A stretch of DNA of 64,000 nt, from positions 8,723,505 to 8,787,504 of the forward strand of contig NC_064434.1 of assembly GCF_023343835.1 (NCBI RefSeq), given 5' to 3'. The stretch is from Lagopus muta. Its lineage: Eukaryota; Chordata; Aves; Galliformes; Phasianidae. Shown here piece after piece: positions 37,301 through 51,235 of this stretch; positions within the stretch are counted from its first letter, which is position 1; the number at the start of each line of letters is the position of its first letter. The notes beneath the pieces were generated by a model. That model saw only the letters and a program-made list of their open reading frames with translations, made no database searches and was not told the origin of the DNA. The translations under genes were made by a program, and so were the position numbers.

Positions 37301-39949
37301 TATGCTTTTGTCTCATGACAGCGTTGCAATTCAGAAGAACAACAGTGTCCAGAGACTTAAGTAATTCTTGCAGTGCATGTGTACAGTGACAGAAATGTGT
37401 ACAAAATGAACCATAATAAGACATTTAGTTAACCATTCTTTTTGAGATCACAAAGCATCCTTAACTGCTTTAATGAAAAGCACTGGTCCTGCCGTAAAAT
37501 GCAGGAGGTGATTGAGACCGTGATACCTGTGATAGAGACTGTTGTGATATCACTTGAATTTTTTCCATCAAGTCTGGCTCTTTTTTATCTAGTAAAATAG
37601 ATTCTGTCAATCACCATGTTCTGGCAGACTCCCTCATGTCAAAGTATTACTTGGTTTATTCTTTTTTGATACCTTCTTTATCTGTTAGGTTAACAGGTTT
37701 ATGCTAAGTTTCTTTGCTTTGATCTTCTTTTTATCCCAGGTACTTTGCTCTTTGACCCCCTTCCTGAGTTGCAATGAGTTTAACTTGGCATATATCTATA
37801 TATTAAGGACTGCAGAGCAACTCTGAACTTGGTAACAGGGATTCTGCTTGCAAGCAGAGCTTTCTGCTGTCTTACTGACCAACATTTCATCTAGTTTCTT
37901 TAGGGGGGTTTTGCTGCTTTCTGTCAGTTTTATTTTCATGACTGTACAAACTCGTTGGCCAGCTTCACCCTGTTTATTATTATGTATTGAATCTGTAGGC
38001 ACAACTTTGAATGAGAATAATTCATCTCATAACGAAGCTAAAATTGCCTTTCTCTTTACCTATCATTAAAAAGCCAAATTGGTACTACAGTTATAAACAG
38101 TTGCTACAAATTTATTATTTTAAGCACTTCACTGAGGCAGAAATGATTGATGGAGTACATTTTCTTAATGTCTGTAATTGCAGAAATATATTGTACTAAA
38201 ATAAATGTATCCTTCAAGACCAAGTATTTATGATGGTACTGATTACTTTCATGGTATTCCATGGTAGCAGCTACTGTTCTATCCCAGAAACTGTTGTTCT
38301 GAGCCTGTGCCTCTCCAGGGTTTCACAGGAATTCCCAGTCATGCTGAAGTCTGCTATGTAGTAGTAAACCAAGAATTACCTTTAAACAATTTCGGATACT
38401 TGAATAAATTTCAATAATGTGGCCAAGAACTCTGAGAACTAGTTTACAGAGAAGTTTTTCAAATGTAAGAGTGAACACAAATATGAGTGGGCACAAAGCG
38501 TCTCATTATTGCCTTTAAAAATCCACAGGAAAATAAAATATAAAAAGAATAAGTGTATCATTGAGTTTATGATTTGGCAGCAAGTTAGTAGTCTAACAAT
38601 GCCAAACGATTTAAAAAATTTAGGCTCCCAAGTTTGTATTTAGTATCTGAAACAAGTAGCTTGATTTTATAGCAACTAACTAATGAACTTGTTAAACATT
38701 ATGGAGACTTTGTTAAACATAATGGAGACTACTAGATTTTGGAAAAAAAAAAAAAATTACCCTGATGTTCATTTTAATTGGTTTAATATGCAGTCAGAAT
38801 TAGCATAGTTAGCAAGTCCATCTTAATTACCATCATATTTAAAATTTGGCTCAGACCTTTCTTTTTCATTATTAACTTTTATTACTTTATATACAACTAC
38901 AATAAATATGTAACTAGGAACCTCTCTCATTTAACTGTGCCCATGACATCACAAGTTTTGCACTTGAATTTATGCTTGTGGTAAGAAACACAAGGTATAT
39001 ATGGTCTACCTCCATCACTTGGAAATCATTCCTTGCCTGCTATAAGTAGGTAGCTGTAAACCAATGAAAATAAATTTTGAAATTATTTGGAAGAATTGTC
39101 ATGGCTAATAACAGCATAAATGCAGTTTCCTGGATTCCCCTCACAAATATGAAAACAGTTGGCATGTTCTGTTAAGAAGGAAAGTTGGTTTACAGAGTAA
39201 CTGCTTTATGAAGGTCTTTGCATGGCCACTACATTGCCAAAGTTATAACAGTAAATTAAAATTCTTGAAGAGCTTGATGTGTTCTACTCTCAGTCAGCAG
39301 TTTATTGAAATGCCTCCTATTCTTAGTAATTCTTTTCTTGTCACAGAATGGCAAATGTTCTATGATTAAATAGATCTAAAGTTCGCATATTTTTAATAAA
39401 TAGCCCCAAACATTTTGGGAGAAAGGCCTATATTATGCAAAGTGAGACCTGACAGGAGGGTGTGGTGTAGATGTGTCTGTCCTTAGTGCTAAATTAAGAT
39501 GGAATGATCCACACATGGCTTCTTGTGGTGTTACAGTGGAACACCATGGAACCATCCATGGAAAAGACAGCCCTTAAAGCCTACCCACCACTCCAGACAT
39601 TATTGCGTAGTTTAGAGAAATTATTTTAAACTTAATTCCTCTACATTAGTTAATACTACATGTTTTTTAATAAGATTTGTGTTTTATGTAGACAGAGTTC
39701 TTGGAATCAGGCTGAGTAGCTTCTGTATAAGATAGGTCAGAAGAATAACTTTCACACTGAACTAGCCTCATTGTAAACCAGTGATTTCAACCAGTCATAC
39801 AGGTAATACTTAATGTTTGATTGTTTATTTCATTATATCTATTTTTCAAATACGGTGTTTTGTTTTATTTTTTTTTAAATCTGAAGTGCAGCAAGGTCAA
39901 CTTCTTAATTAGGCCAACATTTGAGTCTAAAGACTCACAGGGAAAGACT
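34326..39949. other. Intergenic, no gene seen
   Basis: AT-rich DNA. Contains T-rich runs near 35226-35250, an A-run at 36906-36920 and a 21-base tandem duplication at about 38689-38731 (gttaaacattatggagact type). No gene is seen. Confidence 0.4.
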
Positions 39950-40521
39950 AGCCGAAGGTGGAGGGCATGAGTCAGCAATGTGCCCACGCCTCTAAGAAGG
40001 CTATCAGTATTCTTGGCTGCCTTAGATCAAGGGAGTGCTCTACTCAGCACTGATGTGGCCACACCTGGGTACTGTGTGCAGTATGAGAGAGACATGGACC
40101 ATGTCCAATAAAGTGCCATGAAGATGATTAAGGGCCTGGTGCTCCTTTCCTATGAGGAAAGGCTAAGACAGCTGGGATTTGGCCTACAGAAGAGATCTCA
40201 TCAGTATATATCAGTGCCTCAAAGGAGGGCGAAAAGAAAACAGAGCCAGGGTCTCTCTATTCAGCATTGCCAAACACCAGGACGGGAGGCAGTGACACGA
40301 ACTGGAGCACAGTAGTTTTCCTTTGATCATCAGAAAGCACTTCTGTGCTGTGCACATGACAGAGCACTGTCACAGGTGGCCCAGAGAGGTTGTATGGAGT
40401 CTCCTTTTCTGCAGATCTTCAAAAATTACACAGAGATGGTCTTGGGCTGCTTGAGCAGAGGAGTGGGTTGGTCCTAATGGCCTCCAGAGGTCCCTTCCTG
40501 CTTCAACCATTCTATCATTCA
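39950..40521 (+). mobile_element. CR1 LINE fragment, diverged
   Basis: The plus strand shows degraded ORF2 words (AMKMIKGLVLLSYEERLRQLGF) and then the 3' end region (ggcccagagaggttgtatgg, ctccagaggtcccttcctgc), ending at a damaged octamer pair. Several small deletions. Confidence 0.88.
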
Positions 40522-43500
40522 GTAAAGGACACACCTAATTGTACAGCAGTTGTTCTGGCAGAACTCATAGTTTATTACTACGATTGCCTACAATTTTGAA
40601 TATACTGATGAATTTATGTATGTCATTAATTACAGAAATTATGGAATAATATCCCTTACACCTAATTTACATTGATGAGCTGTTCTTGTTGCCTTTCAAA
40701 AATCTTGCTTTTGTCTTCCTCTCTGTGTATACATTCTCTGACATACTCACATTTAATAAGAAAACATTAAAAAGTGCAATACTGCACCTGAGTATTTCAG
40801 TGTCATAACATTTAAATAGTCTGTATTTTTCTGTGAAGTTGTCAGCCTTTGACACTAGACACAGTTCTTTTCTTATAAAAAACATTCCTGAAATTTTAAG
40901 GTGTTTCTTTAGTTTTTGTCTTTGTGCCTTTAAAAAACCCATTAGTGTTTGAGGAAAAATACCATCTGATGTTGCAATGAGGGGCTTCACCTTTCAGGAT
41001 AATGTTTAACTTGAGGTGTAAATGTCCAAATTCAGAAAGGTCTTTCTGTAAGAGCTCTGCAGATTTAGGCTACTGATCTTGTCCAAGAAGTAACCACTGT
41101 ATATTTTCATCATTCTCTTAATTCATTTCTGCTTAGTCAGTTTCTGCGCAGCTGCCCAAACTTCTGGAGCATGAAACTGGAAAGAGCTACTGAAGTCTGT
41201 AGGACCAGATTTCTGCCTGCTACCACAAGGAACTGTGTTTTGTTAGCCTAGTCATAAATGTATTAAACTAGGCTCTAAATGTGTTTGCTTTTGACCCATA
41301 GGATATTACTGTTCCTCTGCAAATGCTTGTATCCTGATACATAATTTCCAGTCTTTAGCCTGGATGTGCCTTTGACAGCTTTATTTTCGGGCCTATGAAA
41401 ACACCAACCAGCTTAACTCTTCCAATAGATTTACGCCCATCATTCAAATTTATTTGGGATACACCAGTGTATGTCCCAAACTTTGTTACTGGTCGATGTC
41501 AGTTCAGCTTTAAAACTTAAGTTGAGCAGCATCTACTAGTTCCTTTCTTTCTAGCTTTTCTTTGTTTTCTTTCTTTTACAGCAGTCATACTTTCCCTCTA
41601 CACATCCAACAGTTCTCCTGTAACCTGTATAAGATCTAACAGTTTTGCTGATCTACTCTTTTTTTTTTTTAATTCATCTTTAATGCTCTGCTTATTTTAC
41701 TAGTATTTTCTGACATGATTATTAATTGAGTTAGGCTTGCAGTTCTCCCTTCCAATTTTTTTCCCCTTGTTTAATATGTAAGTTTCAAAGTGGTATTTCA
41801 GTAAAGAAGTTACATTCTTCCTCCACATACTTGAGATCATTCTCTTTGGTTGATTTTTTCCCCAAGAGCAGTTCTTTTTTCATAGATGCTTGTCACTAGC
41901 TGAATATTTCTCATTTTCCTAGACATATTAATTAGCAATCTACCTACTTTCCTTCCCTTGACAAATCTTTATCTTTCTCCTTTGGAAAAAAAAATAAATC
42001 TGAAATTCCTCTATGGAAATAAGTTCCTTTTCTTGAATGTTTTAATCTAGACCTGTTTTAGTATGAAGCCAGCAGAATAATTAGTCTCCAAGCATACCTA
42101 ACAATAAATAGAGTTTTTACAATTCCTGAAACTGACATCTCATAGCCTTTCTTTTGGCAAATATCACATTCTGGTGTTCTCTGGATACAATATGATGACA
42201 AAATGCAATGGTCTTTGATGGCTTATAAAGTATTACTTAGTAAGACTCTTGCCAGGCATTTAGACCTGATCTCTTCTGGTTTTGAGAAGAATCTCAAAGC
42301 TTTTATTTCCTGCTTTTCTTCTGTCCTTGGGATATGGCATACCTTGTAATCATGCAGTTCTTCATTTGTTATCTTCATGTCTCCTTGGACTCTACTCTCT
42401 GAGGCTATACCTACACTACTAAGCCATAGAAAACCATGGCAATTAGACCTTACTTTTTCTTACAGCTAATAAGCACAGTCCATGACCCATTTTTACCCCA
42501 GCCACTTTCACAAGCATCACTTCAGTCAATAACCATTGCCAACATGTGTATTACATGTGAATACCTGGTTTGGTGATGTGAGAGTGTTTAATTTAATGAA
42601 AAAAAAAAACAAACTGTACCATGCCCCTTTGCCCTAAAGCCAGAAAGTGCTCCTTTGTCCATTTCATTTTTTTGTATGAACAAATAAAGTTTTCTCATCA
42701 CCCCTTTCTCCTGGAGCTATTTCCTTCCTGTTTTTATAAAGGGTATCTTTTGTTCTCTCTTCATGGCGCTTGTTATCTGCAGTTCCGGGCATTTTGTTTA
42801 GGCACATAAATACTTGAGCAGGCCAATCACTTTCTTAACTTGTCAGTTCCATCCCAATCTCCTGTACACCTTTCCTTTCCTTAGATATATATTTCCCCTA
42901 TATTCTTTTTTTTTTCTTTTTTTTTTTCTTTTTCAGTTAAATTATGCCTTCATTCTGGGATCTTCCAAAGACTATGCATTCTAGCTATTTGGACTTACTC
43001 TCTTCTAATCATCATTGTCTTCTTCCTCTGGACACTAATTTTAAAGAAATAGGGAAAAAATCCTAACCAAAATAGCTAATTTGCTGTCTATTTGACTGCT
43101 AACTATTTGTTGCTTCAGTCTAAATCTACCTGTTTCAAACTCTACCATCCATCACCAAGGAACACAAACCCACAAACTGTATCCTTCTTTACTCTGCATT
43201 CTACACTTTCACCTGGGTACATCAGAAGTCATTTTACTTAAGACACTGGGAAACGAATGTGTTAATGCTAAAAGTCCAGTGAGGGCAAATGTTATGTGAG
43301 AACATAATCGAATCATTGAAGTTCATTTTCTAACTCCAGTACAGTCATGCCCCATCAACTCATATTCAGAAGATGGATAATATAAAGTAGGCACACAGAA
43401 ACAGCTACAAGCTTTCCCCGTCCATTCAAGGTTATTCACTTGAAATGCTATGATCTATCAGAAGGATTCTTAGCTTCTATCCTTTAATATGAGAATTTGG

Positions 43501-46394
43501 ATCATTTCAAAATTATGCTTTAGGTGTCTGCACATAATCTGAATATCTGAGTTCCCATTACAGTCAGTAGAGAGCTACATGTTTAATCAGATCTTAATCA
43601 CAGGCATGTGGTATGGTTTTCAGTTTTCTTATGCTACTGAAGTAATGACATCAATACTGCAGTATCTACAAGAAGTTCTTGCCCGCTTATAGAAGGAGGT
43701 GAAGACCAAACAAGCTAATGTAGATGATGAGTTAAGATGTCTAATTCATAAATTACATCTTTCTGTATCCTCACACTATTTCATTTGCAAGCTTCAGTTT
43801 CACTTGTTAGTATTAAGATCAGCAGATATAAGAAATATTCTTGTTTGCTGTTGTAAAACACTACTGTGATATGATCCTAGTACAGCTAGAATACGGTGTG
43901 CAGGATGTATGTTAAAGCAGGAGATACATGAATGAACAGACTTAAAACAGAAGTCCCCAAAGTTACGTGTGGATTGAATTTAATTCTTATTTTTATTTGT
44001 TTATTCATTTTAGGTTTTAAGCAAGATTAAATAGATGTAGGCATGTAGACAGTAGGTTGAAAATCTCTTGTAAGATCCTATCTCCAAGCTCCATGCAAGT
44101 ATTCCTGATAGGCTAAAATCAAAATTCGATGGCTTTAGCAACTGGTTCCACACACGTGCATGCCTCAAATGTTTTCTTGCACGAGAAGAGGACACAGTGC
44201 TTTTCCTCTTTCTTTGTATTTCTAATTGTTTTGTGTGCATTTATCTTATCTCTTTTTATCTCTTATTCAAAGCAAACAATGACAGTCTCCTCAGACTGTT
44301 GGAATATTTTCCAAGGCTCTGACCTGCCTTTCTGATCCTTCTCAGTTTCCACTATGTGCTCTTTAAACTGGAACCACAGAAACTGAATAATAACTTTGTT
44401 TTCTTCTATCATTTTTGTTCCTGTTGAGAACATACCATTGCTTGTGTTACTCTAACATTGTTGTAACATTTGGGCACCATTCTCCGCTCTCCACTTCCGT
44501 TACATTACAGATTTACTTTTTTATTCACCTCTGTACATTGGCTACAATCCCAAAGTGCTTACAGCTTCATGGATATTATTTCCCACCCCCAAATCTTTAC
44601 CAAATCTTTATATGTTCAGACATATCTCATTTGAACTCACCGTCTGCACTCTGCAGTCCTAACTTCTACACTGAATCTCAAAATGGTTCTAGAATAGAAA
44701 ACAGTCTAAATATCTGCAGGGTGTAATGCCATTGCACAAATGTTGCATCATGAGCTTGGGAAATGGGCAGCGTGGCAATGCAGAAAGCCATGCAGTCAGC
44801 TACTCTGAGATTTAATGCAGCAGAAGTGGCTTTTTTGATGAGCAGAAGTAGTGTGTGATGAGAATTTGCCAGGTTGTTCTTGTGGAGGAATTCTGGATAG
44901 CATCGTGGATTACAAAGGCTTAGTGAACAGGAAGATAAAGAGATTTCTGTGATCTAACGTCAAAGCAAGGCTTAGCAAATTGCTAACTATGAGGAAATAA
45001 AAAGGTAACTGCTATAGTGTGGGGAATAAATGATGTGCTGAAACAGATAAAAATAATAGGAATTTAAAATGGAAGAGTAACACTGGTAAATTAATTTAAA
45101 CTTAATTGTAGGAATGAAAAATGGAGAAACCAGATAGGAGGAGAAGCATGGTGAAAAGTCAAGGGATAGAAGGACAAATTCGTTAAACAAAGGCTGGTCT
45201 CATGTGAGTGATCAGTGTAAGAATCACAACATTGTTGACAGAAGAGAGAACTGATTACGTCATGCACATAAAGAACTGCATCTTCACCCAATCCCTAACA
45301 TGAAGGAGTTTTATACAGGAGGTTGCTTTGTAAAACAGCAACCAATTATAACCAATCATTATCCAGAAAGAGACAAGTTTATCAAAGATGTCATGGACTG
45401 ATTTTCAGGCCATGAAACCTCAATACAGATGCTGGATAAGGAAAGTAATTTATTCCCAATGAAGGAATCTGACCACATCCTTTGATGCTTAAGATTGGAA
45501 TTACGATATGATGTCACTGTAGACCCTGGGACATCCTCTGTGTAGGCAGAGCCAGTAAGGATTAACATGCTGATTTCCATTGTCATTCTTTCTAGCTGTA
45601 TGGTGGAGCTAATGAAAAAAGCAAGATTTTACTAAAGAAAAGGTACAAAATAGATTTTCACCAAGAATTTTGTTTATCACCGATAGAACTGTGCTGTTAA
45701 GCAGCAAAATATCAGGTGTATGGTTAATCTTAAACCATTGCAGTGATACACCACACATGCAAAGCCCCTTCTGAAATCCCTTGATCTATCTTAGAATTTA
45801 AAATCACAATCACTACAATAATGTTTCTAATTTTTAAAACATTTTTACCCTATGAAAGAAACAGAACCTACTTCTCATTAAGACTGTATTTATGAAGGTG
45901 ATCAGAAAGTGAAAAGCCTTTGATGTCAGTCCCAATAACCTGAGTGACATGTCTCCTTCCTTTCTAACTTTTCAGAGCCTCAAGACTAACAGGTGTAGTT
46001 CATCATTCAGTAATGAAATTTATAACTCAGTCCGTATATGGATTAAAGTTCAGTCCCCACCTGACAGCCATATCTTCTATCACTCTTGTGGCCTCATATA
46101 TTTTGCTATCATTTTTGGCAATGTCATGCAAATGGTACTGACTAATTTTTTTTTCTTCCTTGTATGGCATCAGCACTTTAGTAAAAAGGAAAAACAAAAA
46201 AAGATGTTCTTTCTCCTCAGATGAGGCATTAGGCAAACCTGAATGTTCCCTTTGCTATCACATGCAAGCTTAGTCCACAGAGCATCAAAGGATGCATATT
46301 CTACAGTATTAGCTTATCTAACCTTGGGAGGAAGGTTAGATGTGAGGGCTTCCTACACTATGTAGGGAGTGCTAGTGTGTTCTTTTGTGCTTCT
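40522..46394. other. Intergenic, no gene seen
   Basis: Nearly 6 kb without a recognisable gene or mobile element. T-rich runs lie near 41657-41670 and 42906-42935. The open frames here are short and lack family features. Confidence 0.4.
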
Positions 46395-46550
46395 GATCTC
46401 CCATTTTCCATCCCTGGAGGCACTCAAGGCCAGGCTGGATGTGGCTCTGGGCAGCCTGGTCTGGTGGTTGGTGACCCTGCACATAGCAGAGGGGGTTGAT
46501 TATTATGGTCCTTTTCAACCCAGGCCTTTCTGTGATTCTATGATTCTATA
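46395..46550 (+). mobile_element. CR1 LINE 3' end
   Basis: Segments ccatccctggaggcactcaa, ggccaggctggatgtggctc and gggcagcctggtctggtggt, ending in octamers TTCTGTGATTCTATGATTCTATAG. This is the CR1 nearest to the APOB promoter on its upstream side. Confidence 0.9.
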
Positions 46551-48402
46551 GATAATGTGAAGACAGATTTTTTCCCTACCTGAGGGGAACTGTGCCTTGA
46601 AAATGCTCTGAAATGATCTAGTGAAATCACTGATGATTGAAATGAGATGTTCTGTAGCAATTCATGTTGTACAATACCACTCAGTTAAAATCACTGAATT
46701 GATGGATCAGTTCTGACACTGAGAGAAGCCAATCTGTCAGACTCTTTGACTTTGAGTTATTATTGAACAGCAAAAAGAAAAATGAACTGCTCAGAGTGGT
46801 GGAAAAATGAACTCTCAAAACAACTGGAAAAGATTTAAACATTACTCCTTGGTGTATTTTGTGAGCAGCAGAAGCCAGAAAGAAAGAAAAACAGTGGGAA
46901 AAACAGTAGTTCTGTAGCTGATAATTCTTACATTCAAAGCTTTCATTTAACTGAAGTGCAGAAGACTAAGTGTTGAACCATAGTGTGTATGTTTAAGGAA
47001 CATGGTATTCTCTAGAAAATTAGCACACATGTTGGCTAAATATTTGAAAAGAAAGAATAAAAAAAGGAAAAAAGATGTTTCTAAGTTAATGAACCCAGCT
47101 TGTATGTCTGGAAAACAAATAGACTCTCTGAGAGGTGCCCAACTACAGAGGTGAGGAACAGTTTCATTGAAATCACAGAGGTAGTGTGAATTAATTTTGG
47201 AAAAGTGGAATTTTGTAAGCAGAGGTGGCATCATATGTATGGGAATGTCTATGGAGACAGCGTGAGGTCTGATGGACACAAGGGAAGGTTGAAGTGGTGA
47301 GAGAGCTAAAGGAAGAAATTGCAGAGAACTTTGAACTTTCTGCAGTTCTCAGAAAACCACGGTTCACTGAACCACTCATGTCATGCTGCTCTGGTGGAAT
47401 ATAATCTTTTGGTGGGACTGGCAACACTGGAACCTGGACAAAAGGATGAAAAAACCTGCCACTCGTTCACGAGCAGTTACTGGAACAGCAGCATGTAATT
47501 TTGCTACAGGAAATCCCTGGATTATCATTATGAAAGTAAATGTGTCTTAACTTTTTTGCAGATGCACTGAACAAGTTGTACCAGTAACACTTTTATTGCT
47601 GCTAAGAGAGACGGTAGGTGATCAAGCATGCGGTGGTGAGCTTAGAAGGGAACATCTGAATGGAGAGTGTAGATAGCGGAAACTGGGGGACAAAATGAAG
47701 GAAAGAAGTGGCAAAAGTGCTATTTTAGAAATACATTCAGCACTTCACCATGTCCCTTTGCTGGTGAGAGAGAATAAAGTCAAGGTTTGCAGGACTCTTT
47801 TGGCAGAATCAAAACTGAACTTGGAGAGCCCAACTTACCACAATTCAAAAATACATTTCTTTACCTTGGTACCACAAAAAATGAAGTAACGAAGGAGATT
47901 TAATACTTTGAAAGGAAAGTGTGAATAAAAGCTTCAACAGAATTGGTACATTTTCTTGTTAGTGCAGAAAAAAAGGCAGACCCTTTGCCCAGGAATATAC
48001 TCAAAATAACTAAATAAATATGTAAAAAGGAAACATTTTCCACTACCTACAAGGAGAGAAATTCTGGAGCAGATGACTTATGCCAAATATTTTTCTACTC
48101 TTGATGCCTCAGCAGGCTTCTGGCATCTGTTCTTAGACAAACAGAGTGTATGTTTATGCACCTCCAACACCTCCTTTGGGAGACACGGTTTCCTCCTAGT
48201 GCCATTGGGTTATAGTTAGCACCATAGGTGTTTCGCCAGAAAATACAACCATTTTTCTCTGATGAAGGACATGCTAAGACCTAAACAGATGACACTGATC
48301 TGGGAAACACAGTAGAAGACTAAGACCAATGTTTCCAAAGAGCTCCCAAAGAACCTGAAGTGCTGGCCTTGACCTGAATGAATAACAATAAAGAAATGTG
48401 CA

Positions 48403-48415
48403 CACCATCTAGTGG
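48403..48415 (-). promoter_or_regulatory. Weaker CTCF-like motif, minus strand
   Basis: On the minus strand the sequence reads CCACTAGATGGTG, one or two positions off the CTCF core. It lies about 2.9 kb upstream of the APOB start codon and faces the plus-strand motif at 14780. Confidence 0.35.
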
Positions 48416-48427
48416 GTATATTTGTTA

Positions 48428-48522
48428 GAAAAGAGAAAAGGAAAAAGAAGGAAAAAAGGAAGAAAAAATGGAGAAAGGATGCAAAAAAGAGAAGAGAAGG
48501 GAGAGGGGGAGGAAAAGGAAGG
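48428..48522 (+). repeat. Polypurine tract
   Basis: About 95 bases almost entirely A and G on the plus strand (aaaagagaaaaggaaaaaga, then gagaagggagagggggagg). Such tracts can form triplex or nucleosome-poor DNA. The open frames across it are Lys/Arg-Glu or Phe/Leu-rich artefacts. Confidence 0.85.
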
Positions 48523-51168
48523 TTCACAAGAATTCTTTGGAACTAAGAAACTTAGTACCTTGGTGCAATTGCTTCTATCAGCTGTCTGCATTTCTGCCTT
48601 GGAAGAATCACTGAGTGAAAATAAGATTTAAAACTTCATGAAGAATCTATGTGAGTTGACTAAAGTGGCCCCTGTCTTATAGCAGTGCAGTGATAAACAC
48701 AAGATGAAATTGATAGCGGATGTATCCAGTCAGTGTATTACCACATCCCTCTCTGTCAGAGCATTTGATCAATCTGTGACATAAAAAGGAAATGTCAGTA
48801 TCATCAAGCAGAATAAAAGGCTGTGGTCATTATCTGTCTGTTCATTATCAGTATATTAAAAGCACTGTCATTCTTCTACAATTCGTAAGACCATCAGCTA
48901 TATACACAGTGAGGCTGATGAATGTATGAGTGTATGACCTGATTCATCCATGTCCGTGTGATTTGCTCAGTCTGTCACATGTTCTTTACATTCACAGACT
49001 TTTTTGTTATTCCATCAGCATTAATAAATGCCCTACATTTTCTTAAATTAACTATAAAATTTCATCTATTTCAAAATTTCATTTGATCATTAATTAGCAG
49101 ACACCGATATTTTTTTTAACCTCGTTTCGGCACCAGTCCTTTTGTAGGGTCTCCTAGGAAAAATGAAATGAAAAACAAAGAATTAGTTTCTTTCTAAATA
49201 TAATTTTATCCATTTTTAATCATTTTTAATTTTAGTATTAATTTTTTTTTTGAAGGGAATGCTAAACAAACTTGCTGGTCTCTGGCGTTACCTTGTGCTT
49301 CAGCAACACAGCCTCACCATGGTGACCTCCAACACCAAAACTGCCTCTTTCTAAGTAACATAAAATAACATAAAAATAACAACTCTTAGGGGAAAACAAC
49401 CAGTGAACACAGCATTCACCACAGACGGCTTGATCCAAGGACAGCTGGAGAAAGACCATTGAGGTAACTGTCTTTTAGATTGGAGGTGTACAACATATAC
49501 TGAAGATTGGAGCTACTGCCAGTCTGTAACAGTTGGGAATAAATAATTTCACAGAAGTGGCTTTGTGTTTACTTCCATTTGAATGCTGATTTCTTCCAAT
49601 GATGATTCCTTGGTGACTAGAAGCATTGTGTGACATTTTGTGCTATCAGCTGTGAAAAAAACCACTGCTCCTTGCCTAGGTAATACAGGAATATAAACCT
49701 GTCACGGTAGAATGGGGTTACCTACACATTTGTCATGCTATGAGATGAGTCATGACTTCTGTAATCTATTACATCCAGTGTCTTGCTAATTCAATCAGTC
49801 AGCCTCAGTTTGAGCCCAAAGAAATGCTGGAAGGCAGTGAGGAGGCACAGGAAAATACAGATACAGCTAACAAACCAGAACACTGGGCACTCCAGAGCTC
49901 TATCAGTTTGCAGTGCTGAAGTGAATAAATACACAGATTTGAAATAATAGTGAAGATCTCTTAATATTTGGATGCAGAAAAAGGATCAAATGATAAAATC
50001 ATGTTACAAAGTAAAATCACTGTCATGTATCACAACACATACAGAGACATCTGTGGACATTAAAGTGAACAAAAAACCTCTGTTGCTGGTGTTCACAGAC
50101 AAAATTTTAACTATGTCTTCTTTATTGAATAGGATGCCTCATGCTTACCATTTGGTTGAACTGATGCTAGGACCTATGTGCTCATAGTGCATCCTGGGAA
50201 AGGTAACTTAACCATGAAGGCCAAGAGAGAAAGGGTATGAGGAAATAAGAGGCTTTGAAGATAACTGCTGTGTTGGTAACATTTCAAGGGAAAAGAAATT
50301 ACTAAACTTTAATTGTTGATTCAGTAAGCTAAGAGGAAGTATTTTGATTTGGGAATGTCAAAACATTTCATTTTCATAAGAGATCTGAAAATTAGATTTA
50401 CTGAACAAAATGGCCTCAACTATTTCCATAGTGTTTGTACTATTGCAGTTAGCTTCAATAGATATGAATTGAGTGAGAATTCAAATGAGTGGGATTTCTC
50501 ATGACAGAAAACCAAACTTTTTACCAATGTGCATATTCATAAACAATCTTTTCATTTCTCTGAATTTAGTTTTTCTTCAGAGTTTTATCTTCTTCATTCA
50601 AATGAATGTTATCAACTCATCCTCATATCTTCGCTACATTAACGAATGAAAGAAATGGAATCTAAAAACAAGAAAGGAAAAGAATTATGCAGAGCTCACT
50701 TTCAACAGGAACACATTCTGATTGCCAGAATACTGCAAGGAAATTCAACTTTGTTTTTAGAAAAGCATATTAAAAATTATGTAGAAAAAAGAAAAAAAAA
50801 TTGTAGAAAAAAGAAGAAGCTTTTCATTCTTCTGCCTGTAAAGGGAAGATGCCTAAATCATACAATCATCTCTGATGTTCTGAAGTACTCTCAACATCTA
50901 TGCCGAAAACATGCTGCAGGGATCCTCATTTCTTCCAGCTCTGATTTATGCATTTTAAGCCTTCCCGTGTAAACACGGGAAATGTCTTTGAAAATGCTTC
51001 AAAATGCTGCAGCTTGTGATGTTGTTTTCCAAATTCTGTGAAAAAAAAACTAACCCAACAACTGGGATAGTAACTTATTTCTAGTATATACTCGGTCTTC
51101 TGCCTTCAGGGACTCCCAGCAACCAATGCAGAGCAGTGTTTGGAACACAGTGAGGATCTAGATCTCTC

Positions 51169-51193
51169 ACCTTTGGACCTTTGGCAATTTGCT
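51169..51193 (+). promoter_or_regulatory. APOB: APOB proximal liver element: DR1 plus C/EBP-like site
   Basis: The plus strand reads CACCTTTGGACCTTTGGCAA. The complement of the first part (AAAGGTCCAAAGG) is a direct repeat with one-base spacing, the type bound by HNF4 and by NR2F (COUP-TF) repressors. The following TTGGCAATTTG is C/EBP-like. The human APOB proximal promoter carries a nearly identical CCTTTGGACCTTTTGCAAT element upstream of its TATA box, which supports conserved function. Confidence 0.8.
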
Positions 51194-51235
51194 CTGAGCT
51201 TTCTAAACCGTTTGCCTCAGCTGCTTGCTACAGAT

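Larger units (their letters stand above)
46551..51168. other. APOB 5' flanking DNA
   Basis: AT-rich upstream region without recognisable mobile elements. It holds a purine-rich tract (48428-48522) and a CTCF-like site (48403-48415). A CCAAT box at 51123-51127 and a FOXA-like tgtttgg near 51138 lie just before the proximal promoter. Confidence 0.4.

Noticed and set aside
48216-48631. Phe/Leu/Ser-rich and Lys/Glu/Gly-rich frames on opposite strands
   Set aside because: Both come from the polypurine tract and its complement.
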